From positions 1 to 18,970 of the forward strand of contig CAXKVR010000584.1 of the NCBI GenBank assembly GCA_964058845.1: a DNA stretch of 18,970 nucleotides, read 5' to 3'. The stretch comes from Carex sylvatica (lineage: Eukaryota > Streptophyta > Magnoliopsida > Poales > Cyperaceae). The notes beneath the pieces were generated by a model. The model ran no database searches. It saw nothing but the letters and a program-made list of their open reading frames with translations, and was not told the DNA's origin. A program made the position numbers and the translations under genes. Shown piece after piece: positions 8,931-18,523 of this stretch (position 1 is the stretch's first letter; every line of letters begins with the position of its first letter).

Positions 8931-9500
8931 AATCTGAGGAGATGAATTTTTGTATATTGAAAAGAGCTTTATTTTTACATAGATACTACTCTATTTGTAT
9001 TACATGTTTCAACGGTTATATTTTGGTACCGTGGTACTATACCTATTTGTGGTATTTATTAGTACAGCTGTACCACCTACTCTTGATCAATCCTAATCTA
9101 TTGATCTATGATGAAGGGCCAGGATCGATTCTATTCTACTCAATTATTTTAACAACAATTTATCTCTTCAGTGTCTTCATCATAATTTCCATCTCCATTA
9201 AAAATTCAAATGATTCCTGTCAAAAGAAACAAAAAAGATAGATATAACAAACTATTAATAAACAATTGTTCTTTGGTTATATAGCATTGCATTATAACTA
9301 ACCAATTTGGGCTGAAAAAAAAAAAAATACTCTTCTAGCATTGCATTATAATTGGTGCGTGAACCCAGTCTGCGTTGGTGGTAGGATTCGAAATCTCACC
9401 CCTGAGGTGGTATTCATTTAATTGTATTTTATGACAGTGGTAACTAAATTTTTTTTGGTTCTATGGGTTTTCAAGGGTGAAATTAATTTATGGACATTTT
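8931..9500. other. AT-rich region with an A-rich insert between direct repeats
   Basis: I see no gene. TAGCATTGCATTATAA occurs at 9282-9297 and 9336-9351 around a 38-base insert with a run of 13 A, which suggests a retroposon remnant with a 16-bp target duplication. Just after it, GATTCGAAATC near 9388 fits the Pol III B-box consensus GRTTCRAANYC, but no A box is visible, so a SINE is only a possibility. Confidence 0.4.
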
Positions 9501-9614
9501 TCTTTTGAGGGTGTTCGGCACATAGTTATATTTCCGAAATTTTTATAAATACCCAAAACAAATAATGAATTACGGAATCTACCCTATTTTTTATAAAAAT
9601 TCGATTTATGCCCT

Positions 9615-9767
9615 GTCCGGTTAACCGTTAACCGGACCCTTGATTTCTTTCCGCTGAATGGAGTCCCGGATGTTTTCAAAATAACCGGTTAACCATTAAC
9701 CGGACTTATATCAAATATCCGGTTAACGGTTCACCGGACTCTCGATCCGGTTAATGGTGCACCGGAC
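9615..9767. repeat. Four quasi-palindromic CCGGTTAA...ACCGG motifs
   Basis: Units of about 22 bp lie at 9615-9637 (CCGGTTAACCGTTAACCGG), 9683-9705 (CCGGTTAACCATTAACCGG), 9718-9739 (CCGGTTAACGGTTCACCGG) and 9746-9767 (CCGGTTAATGGTGCACCGG). Each reads nearly the same on both strands. The start-to-start spacings are 68, 35 and 28 bases. They lie 80-230 bases before a purine-rich leader-like tract. They may bind a protein, either the transposase at a subterminal site or a regulator of the PMD gene, but this is inferred. Confidence 0.8.
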
Positions 9768-9847
9768 ATAGGGTTTTTTTTGCAGCCCGTGACCCCTCGC
9801 TCGCGTTTTAAATTCGGCGTTCGTTTTCGATTTTCTGCAGACGGTCG

Positions 9848-9957
9848 GCGAGGGAGAAACAGAGAGAGCGAGAGAGAGGCAGAGAGCGACTGCTGAAGAA
9901 AAAAAAAAAGGCGGCCGAGAGAAAGGAAGAAAGAAAAGAAGAAAGGAAAAAAAAAAG
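9848..9957 (+). promoter_or_regulatory. Purine-rich tract, probable 5' leader of the PMD gene
   Basis: Almost all bases on this strand are G or A (GAGAGAGCGAGAGAGAGGCA and following AAAGGAAGAAAG), apart from short pieces such as CGACTGCTG and CGGCCG. GA or CT tracts are common in plant leaders and core promoters. It ends shortly before AAATCAG/GTTTTT at 9980, a possible splice donor for a leader intron reaching the acceptor at 11380. Confidence 0.4.
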
Positions 9958-9999
9958 TGAAATTTTGAGAAAAAATCAGGTTTTTTTTTTTTCAGAATA

Positions 10000-10440
10000 T
10001 TTATTATATTGTTTTGAATTATTTAGATGATTGTTTAGTTTATTTTGAATTATTTGAAATATTGTTTAGATTATTTAGAATTATTTGCATTATTATTTAT
10101 ATTATTGAGAATATTGTTTAGATTATTTAGAATTATTTGGATTATTATTTAGATTGTTTAGAATATTGTTTAGATTATTTAGAATTATTTGCATTATTGT
10201 TTAGATTATTTAGAATATTGTTTAGATTATTTAGAATATTGTTTAGATTATTTAGAATTATTTGTATTATTATTTAGATTATTTAGAATATTGTTTAGAT
10301 TATTTAGAATATTGTTTAGATTATTTAGAATTATTTGCATTCTTATTTAGATTATTTAGAATATTGTTTAGATTATTTAGAATATTGTTTAAATTGTTTA
10401 GAATTTACAATATTGCTTAGATTATTTGTTTAGAATATTG
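10000..10440 (+). repeat. AT-rich minisatellite, unit about 21 bp
   Basis: The unit is ATTATTTAGAATATTGTTTAG, with variants GATTATTTAGAATTATTTGC and CATTATTGTTTAG, repeated many times with small changes. The T-rich strand is the plus strand. A 21-bp period is two turns of the DNA helix, so the array may be curved. It sits inside the presumed leader intron of the PMD gene. Confidence 0.85.
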
Positions 10441-11345
10441 TCGAAATAATTATAATTATTTAGAAGTAGTTTATATTAGTTTAGAAAATTTGAAAACAAT
10501 TTAGAATATTTAGAAAATTTTTAAAATAGTGGCCGAATAATTTAGAAAGTTGCAAAATATTGTAAAATAATTTAGACAAATTCCAAAATAGTTTAAAAAT
10601 AATATATAATAGTTTAGGAGGTTCCAAAATAGTATAAAATAATTTAAAAATATGTAAAGTGGTGCCCGAATAATTTTGAAGTTTTTTTAATATTTTACCA
10701 TAATTTAGAAAAAAATTTAAAATAATTTATAATAATTTGTAAAATATAAAAATGGTGAAAAATAATTTAGAAAGTTCAAAAACAGTGTAGAATAATTTAG
10801 AATAGTTTAGAATAATTTGTAAAATTTTAAAATAGTAGCCGAATAATTTAGAAAGTTGCAAAATATGCAAAATATTGTAGAATAATTTAGAAAAGTTCCA
10901 AAATAGTTTCAAAATAATGTAGAATAATTTAGAAAGGTTCCAAAATAGTGTAGAATAATTTAGGAAATTTTAAAATAGTGGCCGAATAATTTAGAAAGTT
11001 GCAAAATATTGTATAATAATTTAGAAAAAAATTAAAATGATTTAGAGTAATTTGTAAAATATTAAAATGGTAAAAAATAATTTAGAAAGTTTCAAAAGAG
11101 TGTAGAATAATTTAGAAAATTTTAAAATAGTGGCCAAATAATTTAAAAAGTTTCAAAATAGTTTAGATTAATTTAATAAAGTTCCAACACGGTATAGAAA
11201 AATTTAGAAAATTTTAAAATAGTGTTAAATAGTTTAGAAAATTACAAATTAGTTCCGAATAGATTTACAATCAGTTTAGATAATCTAAATTGATTTAGAT
11301 ATAATTACAAAAATGTAAAACAATTTACATTAGTTTAAAATTTTT
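10441..11345 (+). repeat. Degenerate A-rich repeat block
   Basis: The plus strand becomes A-rich, built from AATAATTTAGAAA and related words. A longer module (AAAATAGTGGCCGAATAATT then TAGAAAGTTGCAAAATATTG) recurs with its GGCC-type core near 10531, 10837 (AGCC), 10980 and 11132 (GGCCAAAT), with a further variant near 10665 (GCCCGAATAATT). It shares TTTAGAAT with the preceding minisatellite. The open frames in this block are low-complexity and not genes. Confidence 0.8.
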
Positions 11346-11381
11346 AAAAACAATGAATTAACTTTGAATTAATTTTGTAGC

Positions 11382-14300
11382 ATGGCAGACGAAATCATTG
11401 AGGAAGTAAATATGGCACGAGATAATTTTAGTGATCTGTTGTGGATACCGCACAGCTATCACAGGGTGTGTCACGCTTCCGATGAGGTAAGCATTTACTT
11501 TTTTTTTTTGAAATATCATCTTGTTTGAATTTTTCTAAATTTTTTTTTTGTAATATAGAAAATGGAGGTTATAAACGTGAAGCACTACCGTTGTCAGACT
11601 GCATACCACGTTGCATACGCACCATTTTTGATTCGATTGGGTTTATACCAGATCGCAGTAATGCCTCACAAAAAAATAGATGCGGCGCTAATACACGGAC
11701 TTGTGGAGCGGTGGCGTCCTGAGACGCACACCTTTCATCTTCCATTTGGAGAGATGACAGGTATTAACTACAAAACTATTTCAAATAAACTACTGCTTTG
11801 TGATAATTTAGTGATAACTGAAATGAAGAAATTTATATTTTTTTATTTGATAAATTACAGTTACGTTAGAGGATGTGAGCTGCTTGTGGGGTTTGCCTAT
11901 TACGGGGGTCCCAGTCACGGGGAGTACAGACGGGAGATTTGCAAAAGGTCGGCTCTTCGAATTGTTAGGGATAAAAGAGCATGAGCAGAGTGATCTTATG
12001 AAAAAACGGGGGCATGAGGGAAATGAAAGAACATTGGAGTTGACTTTTCTAAAATCTAAATTTCGTGAACGATTCAAGACGCTACCGGCAGATCGCAACG
12101 ATCAAATACTGAAGTGGTAAATATTATATATATATTTATATATACATCAATTTACTTGTGTTTTAGCTTATCAATAATTTACTAACATTGTATTGAATTT
12201 TGCTAGGTATGTCCGTGCATATATCTTGGACCTGATGTCGTCCAGTTTGTTCGTTGACAGTGGCGGGGACGGGATACCGCTGTGGTATCTCGATCTAATT
12301 GTGGATTTAGACCAGCCGGTACAGTACAATTGGGGTGGAGCAGTTCTTGCGTATCTGTATCGGCATCTATGTGTCGCTACCGACCCCGGGAGAGGATCTA
12401 TGCATGGTCCGGTGATGCTTCTGCAGCACTGGTCGTGGACTCGTTTTCCAGTTCACCGGCCTGAGCCTCAAACTAAAAACTGGGAACCTGTCTGGGGCGC
12501 TCCAACACTTGACACATGCCCATCTTTTGCGTACAAATGGTGTGGTCCGCACAAGTACACTGCATCCTCCCACTTCAAGACCCAGGGTGCACGTATCCCG
12601 CGGGGCCAGTTTCAGAGTTTGACGGAGGATCGTGTAAATTGGGAGCCCTACGGAAGTGTCTACAACAAGCTTCCGACAGTGACTCAGGCGGGAAAGGTAT
12701 ATTTCAATCAAGTTATAATTTAGTTATATGTCACTGTACTTATAAATTATAACTCACATTTTTACTAAATTTATCAGCCCTACTACTTGTATCGCGGTCC
12801 ATTGATATTTTATTGGATCGTTGAGCATACTTATCCGGATCGCTGCATGCGGCAATTCGGATTGTTTCAAGAGATTCCGGTGCCAGATCCACTGAATAGG
12901 CACACGCACGTGGAGTTGCACAAGTAAGGTTTACTCACTGTTATTTTTCCTATTTATGTTAGTTAATTTCGGGTATTAAGTTGTTACAAAATTATGAACA
13001 GGTTCATGTTGGGCTCAAAGAAGAACGAGTCATGGGACACAAGACACGTGACATATGTTCAGTTGGCTACTGCATATGAGGCGCAAGTAATTAGAGAAGG
13101 TCGCTCGTTTGACCAAAATGACCTTCCACGTTATCGCAAGTGGTACCAGAAGAGATGTATGACATCTGTTTATCTGTTTGACCAGCACGTGGAAGGAATG
13201 GATCGTACGATGCAGCTCCCCAGAGTAGAGCATGGGCCGACTGGACACATTCCCCACGGACCACTTATCACTCGGACTGTAAATATTTTTACTTGCTATT
13301 CTCATTGGTTCAGTTATTTATAACTCATAATTGCTAAAATTGAAACTGTTTGTGTACAGGCGTTGACTGGGATTGGAGAGTTGGCGCACGGTGTCAAGAT
13401 GTTCTTCACCAAGGGGTGGCGTAAGGTTGGGAAAAAATTAATGAGGACAGGCTGGCGTCTCTGCTGTGATACAGGTTACGGTCCACGTGCGCGACAATTG
13501 ATGGATGAAGCAGAGGTTCCGGAAAACTGGGAAGCAGTTCCATCGGACGAGCCTACTCCTATTGGGGTGTACCCATATCCTGATCCGCCTAGATTCGAAG
13601 GCCCAGATCCTTTTAAGGATTGGTTATACGACGGCACCGAATGGAGAAAATACATCCACCAGGAAGCATTTGCACCGGTAAATCCTCCGTATCCAGCCGC
13701 AGACCCCGGACAGGTAATTTTGTAGCATGACTTAGACAAATTTGTTTATAAATCACAACTTATGAAACTAACCTTCAATTGCAGATACCTCAGGATCAGG
13801 GGACGCAAGCTTGGCATCCGGAAAGTATTTTTCAGCCGCATGGACCGAGCTACGGCCTTGATCTTGGACAGGTATATACTTCGTTCAGAAGAAGTATATT
13901 AAATGAATTACATGTATTTTTTTAGGAATTAAAAATGTGTATGCGGTTGCATATCAATCAGGATCAAAGTGGACACGATCCGTCTTGGGCAGAATATCAG
14001 GCGCACGGATTTGGCACACGCACCTTTGATGATTTTTTGGATGCGCAGAATCAAGAGGATGTGGAGTACGCCCAACGACTATCTATGGATACTTTACAGC
14101 GTGAGCGTGAGGTTCAGACGACTAGCTGGCTTCTAGGAGGTCCATCTGTCGGTACTGGTGACGCAGGTGAGCTTCACTTTTTTTTTCTAACTTAGGGTGT
14201 TATAATAAAAAAGTAATGCAACATAAAATGCAGGGGCATCGACATCTCGTCCACCTGGTGGTGATGCAGGGGCATCCACATCTCATTCACTTGATGAGAC

Positions 14301-14418
14301 TCCACGTCCATCTGAGGGTAGCCAAGAAGAAGAACCGCTAGGCAGGGGCCACAGGCAGCGTCATCGGAGACAGCGCTTCTCGCATGCAGATTATCCCGGT
14401 CATATTCCCGGCCGTTGA
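11382..14418 (+). CDS. Plant mobile domain (PMD) protein, transposon-associated, 10 exons, 768 aa
   Basis: I read ten exons: 11382-11486, 11559-11760, 11861-12116, 12207-12696, 12778-12923, 13002-13278, 13360-13713, 13785-13871, 13962-14166 and 14234-14418. All introns are GT-AG and phases match; the coding length is 2307 bases with no stop. The PMD spans about residues 45-395: YRCQTAYHVAYAPFLIRLGL, HLPFGEMTVTLEDVSCLWGL followed by PITGVPVTG, the YVRAYILDLM helix, and PYYLYRGPLIFYWIVEHTYP. A long tail follows, with KMFFTKGWRKVGKKLMRTGW at about 500, a proline- and aspartate-rich part, and a basic end (RGHRQRHRRQRFSH). Host members include MAIN and MAIL1, and many database entries are called phosphatase 7 long form homologs, although no phosphatase domain is present here. 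Exon 9 could instead start at 13926 in the same frame. The acceptor TTTTGTAG at 11380 just before the ATG suggests a leader intron. Confidence 0.85.
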
Positions 14419-15029
14419 TCTTATCTTTTATCTATTTCATATTTTATTGTATTATATTTTATAGTTTATTATGTGTTATTTTATTATGTTGTATTTTATT
14501 ATGTTTTATTTTATTATCTTTTATGTTTTATTATATTTCATGTTTTATTACGTCTTAGTTTTTATGTTTTACATAACAAACAAAAAAATAGTGTAGAAAA
14601 AAAACGTGACGACTAGATTTACAAATAATAAAAATACAGTTGCTCCTTCTTCATCATACACAATAAGAAGAAACATCTTATGTAATATAAAAAAATAAAA
14701 AAAATACAGTTGCTATTTCTTACCAACCGACTTCTTACCAATCGACTTCTTACCAGTAGTCTTCTTAGCATTCGGCTTCTAATTAGTGGCAACCGATGAT
14801 GTGCTCGCCTCAAAAGAAGTATTTCCTTACAGTGACATTTGGCATTTTCAGTACCTCTTTTGCTATTTTTCATCATGTTCAACAACAAAATCAAACATAG
14901 ACTAATCGTACAGTAAACATAGAATAATTGTGTTACAAAACAGTACAGTACACAAAATCAAACATAAAGTAAAACAACATAACACTATTTATGTTACAAT
15001 ACAGTTAAAACATAAAATAATTTGCACGT
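14419..15029. other. Convergent intergenic region
   Basis: This separates the stop of the PMD gene from the stop of the transposase, so it holds both 3' ends. 14421-14570 is a simple run of TTTTATTATGTTTTATTTTA type. 14713-14820 holds a lysine-rich coding remnant on the minus strand (listed separately). The rest is AT-rich without a clear feature. Confidence 0.6.
14713..14820 (-). pseudogene. Remnant of a lysine-rich C-terminal coding segment
   Basis: On the minus strand one frame reads NTSFEASTSSVATN, an in-frame TAG (14779-14781), then KPNAKKTTGKKSIGKKSVGKK and a stop at 14713-14715. The GKKS repeat and the Ser/Thr-rich lead look like the end of a protein, not chance AT-rich DNA. It lies just downstream of the transposase stop at 15030, on the same strand, so it may be an old or alternative last exon of that gene. 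No splice site was firmly identified. Confidence 0.35.
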
Positions 15030-18028
15030 TTATCCTTTACGATGCAAATTAAGACGAAATCCAAAGATGGACAGCCCAGATGCACTTCTTCTTCCTTGTT
15101 GCTCTGATCCTTCCTGCTGGTTAGCTGTACCAAATGGCCCTGTTTGCGACTGGTTAGCTGTACTAGATGGCCTTGTTGAAGATGTGCTTCTCCTTCCTGC
15201 TTCAGATGTGGCGCTCCTTCCTGTTTCAAATATGCTCCTCCTACCTGCGTCAGATGTGCTCATCCTTCGTGCTTCAGATGGCCCTGTTTGAGATCTGCTG
15301 TAAGATCCCCTTCCTGACCTTCTCGACGACGATGATCCGGCCTCTGCCTGTCTTGCTGCCTCCTCTACATTACAAGTACAACATGTATTAAATTTTGAAT
15401 TTATCTTGGACAGATATTTCTAATTAGCTGATTAATTGTACCTGCTGCATTCCGATCAATTGTCTCCCGATGAGCCTGATGTCCGAGCCTTCGACCCTGC
15501 ATTCTGTCCATTTCCATCGGTATGCGGTTGTGCCGTCTCCTTCCTTTTTTGATCAATCTGCTCTCAGGTTTAATTTTGGGGCCGTTGTATTCTGGCCATT
15601 CATTTTGGTTGCCTTTAGGTTCGAAATATGCACTCCATGTTTGTTCCAGTATTGACGAACTGTACAAGGGGCTGACGTATAAATTTTCATCATATTTCAT
15701 TTCTCGGACCACGGCCATGAAATGAGAACATGGTATACCGGTCAGTTGGGGCTTCTGACATTCACACTCAGCCTTGTTGTTATCCCTGACAACAACTCTA
15801 TACCCAAAATCTCTACGGGTATACTCAAGTCTTGGCTGATTACGCCTTGCAGGAATTTTTTCACCCCTAACCATGACCTCAAAAACCCCAATGTATCTAC
15901 CGTAAGGAACCACAGTCATGTTCAGAGATTTATTGATACGCTTTTGCAATAACTCACTTACCCTTTCGGACCACAACTCCCCTCGTTGAAGTCTCATTAA
16001 AGCTTTGTTCCGCCGTTCATAAAACCATCTATTTAACTTATAAAACGTGTCCTCCACGATTGCTGCAACCGGCAAGCGCCGACTAACTTTGAAAACAGCA
16101 TTCAGTGACTCCGACCCATTTGTTGTCATTATTCCCCATCGGTGACCTCCGTCCATTGCTTGATATAGTTTATCCGGACATGGTAGCTCGTCTTCATCGT
16201 TAGGATCCCTCTTACCCACCTTGTTAAGATAATCGATAGCCTCTGGACAACCAACTTCGAAGTCTTCAAACATCTCTGTCAACCTCCTAGGTTTGCATTT
16301 GTTTACTCCAATTTTGAACCTATCACTGACATCTCTGTTTCGTCCCACGTGCTTGAAGAGGTTCTCGGCAACATGTTGAGAACAATACCGGTGGACACAT
16401 TGGTCGGTAGACTCATCCCATCCGAGAAGTGAACTCTGGAACACGGATTTAATTCCTAAATGTCTATCCGAGATGACACAAAAAAATCGATTATCTCCAA
16501 TTACTTCCAATCGCAACCATCTCATAAAAAATCCCCAGTTTTCTGCACTTTCTTTCTCCACAATTGCAAAAGCCAATGGAAGTAATTGGTTCTCGGCATC
16601 GTACATACATGCCATTAGCAATCTACCTTGGTACCGTCCTGACATGAAACAAGCATCGATACTAATCACTGGTCTGAGGAACGGCAGCGCTGCAATACAA
16701 GGCCCATATGCCCATGCGGCTTGCTTGAAATACCTGTCAGTTTCTCCGTCAATAGGGGTCGAGGTCACACAATATTTGGTTCCTGGATTATTTCTTTGTA
16801 TGGCTTCCAAAAGTGGAATAAGCAAGTTGTACGAGTTCTCCCAACTACCAAACAGATTTGCAATAGCAAGCTCACGGCCTCGCCATAATTTGTTGTACTT
16901 AGGTGTTACATTTTTGTACTCTTTTTTCACCAAATCGCGGATATGATTTATAGGCGCGCACACATCCTTTCTAATTGCATCATCAATTGATAGGGCAATC
17001 ATCTCTGCAGTAAGCTGACGATGATCAGCACGTGTTGCCGGTACTTTGCATACATGAGGCATTGCTTGTTTGGTAATAATCCAAGATCCTGAAAGACCGT
17101 TAAGCTTCGCGGATAACTTGAATTTGCAAAAATTATCTCTGCACTTTATAGTTAAACGTTTAGTTTCGCTTTTAGAAACCAAACATTCATAATTATTTTG
17201 GATATGAAACTCATTTATTGCTACCTTTAAAGCCGCTTTCGACTCAAACACTTGGCCTTTGGCTAATGGATTGTCAAATGTTCTGGTTGAGCTGCTGAAA
17301 AAATCGATATCTGCAGGCCGAAAACCGGATATGTCATTGAAACTATCAACTGAATGTCTCATATCATCCCGACCAGTTATCGGGTTACGTGATTGTGACC
17401 GTCTGATTGCTCTAACGTCATTGTCGGAACCTGATGACTCATCTGAGAGCATCTCATCCCCGCTCTCCAAACTGTCATCATCAATCGCATCCACAGGTGG
17501 AACAAAATCTGGAATCGGTACTGGTCTACGAACCCGACTGGTACTGGGTCGGGATCGAGTTGTGGGTTCAGGATTCTGACTGGTGCTGGGTCGGGATCGA
17601 GTTATGGGTTCAGGGTTCCTACTCGTACTGGGTCGAGATCGAGTTTCAGGTATCTGACTGTTCATATTTGATTGGAAATTAAAACCGGTATGGTTCGGTT
17701 CCAATTCTACAAACAACTCTAGAATCGGGACCCTTTGTGGAAAAGACGCCAAAATTCCTAAAATCATTTCGAACGATTGCTGGTTTGTTATTGGTACCAA
17801 TTGATAGTCACGTTGGCCATCGGTAGACATGTTAAACCTGGCTTGAATTTCCATATTTGCTTCACTAACGGTATACCCAATCAGTTTATAAATCTCATTT
17901 TGGAGATAATCAAAGTTATGCTCCATGGTTATAGGTAATGAGTATTTAGGTCGGGTGCTGTAAAAAACTCCGTCATCATTGTACATGATTTCTCCTCCAA
18001 CAAAAATTCTCACACAGATGACGGTCAT
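15030..18028 (-). CDS. MULE (MuDR-type) transposase, 2 exons, 973 aa
   Basis: Exon 1 is 18028-15442 and exon 2 is 15364-15030, joined by a 77-base GT-AG intron (GCAG/GTACAATT to AATGTAG/AGGAGG); the sum is 2922 bases without a stop. From the N-terminus: a segment of about 110 residues resembling the PB1-like start of plant MULE proteins; an acidic linker with three RSRPSTS repeats (about 130-165); a zinc-binding MuDR DNA-binding domain (about 257-327, C296, C301, H325, C327); the MULE catalytic domain with D458 (VISIDACF), D521 (VISDRHLGI), CVHRYCSQHVAENL at 545-558 and NGSESLNAVFK at 637-647, which may hold or lie near the third acidic residue; a SWIM zinc finger CECQKPQLTGIPCSH (755-769); then a Ser/Arg-rich tail partly from exon 2 (TSDAGRRS, TSEAGRRS). 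It would cut and join the element ends. It appears intact and could be active. Confidence 0.93.
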
Positions 18029-18195
18029 TTTTTGTTTTGATTCGTCTGAATAACAAACTACAATTTTAAAACCACACCTGGATAAAAAATAATAAACTAC
18101 TATTTATAACAAATTAAATAATAAGTAACATAATTGCTAAAACTAAATAATTTACAAATTAATAAAAAAATGACCTTTTTTTTCTTTTTTCTTTT
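18029..18195 (-). promoter_or_regulatory. Region upstream of the transposase
   Basis: Read on the minus strand, TTTGTTATTCAG ends at about 18046 and resembles a 3' splice site, so the ATG at 18028 may be preceded by a leader intron. No convincing TATA box could be singled out in this AT-rich stretch. Confidence 0.3.
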
Positions 18196-18265
18196 TTATC
18201 TTCCTTTATCTTTGCCTTTAGGTTCTTCCTTTCTCTCCGTCTGAGTGTGATCGTGTGCTTCGTAT
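18196..18265 (-). CDS. Possible last exon of a third gene, entering from the right edge
   Basis: On the minus strand, TTTTTTTAATTACAG (ending at 18266) is a good 3' splice site. The 70 bases after it read YEAHDHTQTERKEEPKGKDK then GR and a TAA stop at 18198-18196. The composition is charged and gene-like, unlike the surrounding A/T runs. The main part of such a gene would lie beyond the window. Alternatively this is a non-coding leader exon of the transposase, whose ATG is 168 bases downstream. Confidence 0.35.
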
Positions 18266-18523
18266 CTGTAATTAAAAAAATAATAATTAACATAATTTCA
18301 AAAAAAATCTTAATGTCCAAAAAAGATAGATAGTTAAAAAAAAAATATGGATAGCTAATAATTTACTGATTTATTTTTGTATGAATGATAAAGTACGAAG
18401 AATGAGTAATTTTTATGATGTTTTTAAAAAAAAAAAATGTATATGTCAAGACAAATTTAATAATTAAATTTTTAGGTATAATTTAGTGCGGTACATAACA
18501 AATGATATCATATGTAAAAATTT

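Noticed and set aside
8927..9241. 104-codon AT-rich frame
   Set aside because: Low-complexity composition (Ile, Tyr, Leu) and no recognisable motif; no start context, splice sites or homologous duplicate support it.
9500..9600. Left terminal inverted repeat of the MULE
   Set aside because: The sequence has a TIR-like style, but its reverse complement was not seen near 18030-18970, so an exact end cannot be stated.
10727..10912. Minus-strand frame inside the A-rich repeat block
   Set aside because: The protein only reflects the DNA repeat (KLF and ILN words), so it is not a gene.
11382..14418. Calling the PMD gene a serine/threonine phosphatase
   Set aside because: Database names use this label for the family, but no metallophosphatase motifs (GDxHG, GDxVDRG, GNHE) are present in the translated exons.
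16473..16946. 157-codon plus-strand frame opposite the transposase
   Set aside because: It is fully antisense to the conserved catalytic domain, whose motifs clearly lie on the minus strand.
17259..17682. Plus-strand frames with repeated WVG/DWYWVGIELW words
   Set aside because: They are antisense to the RSRPSTS repeat linker of the transposase.
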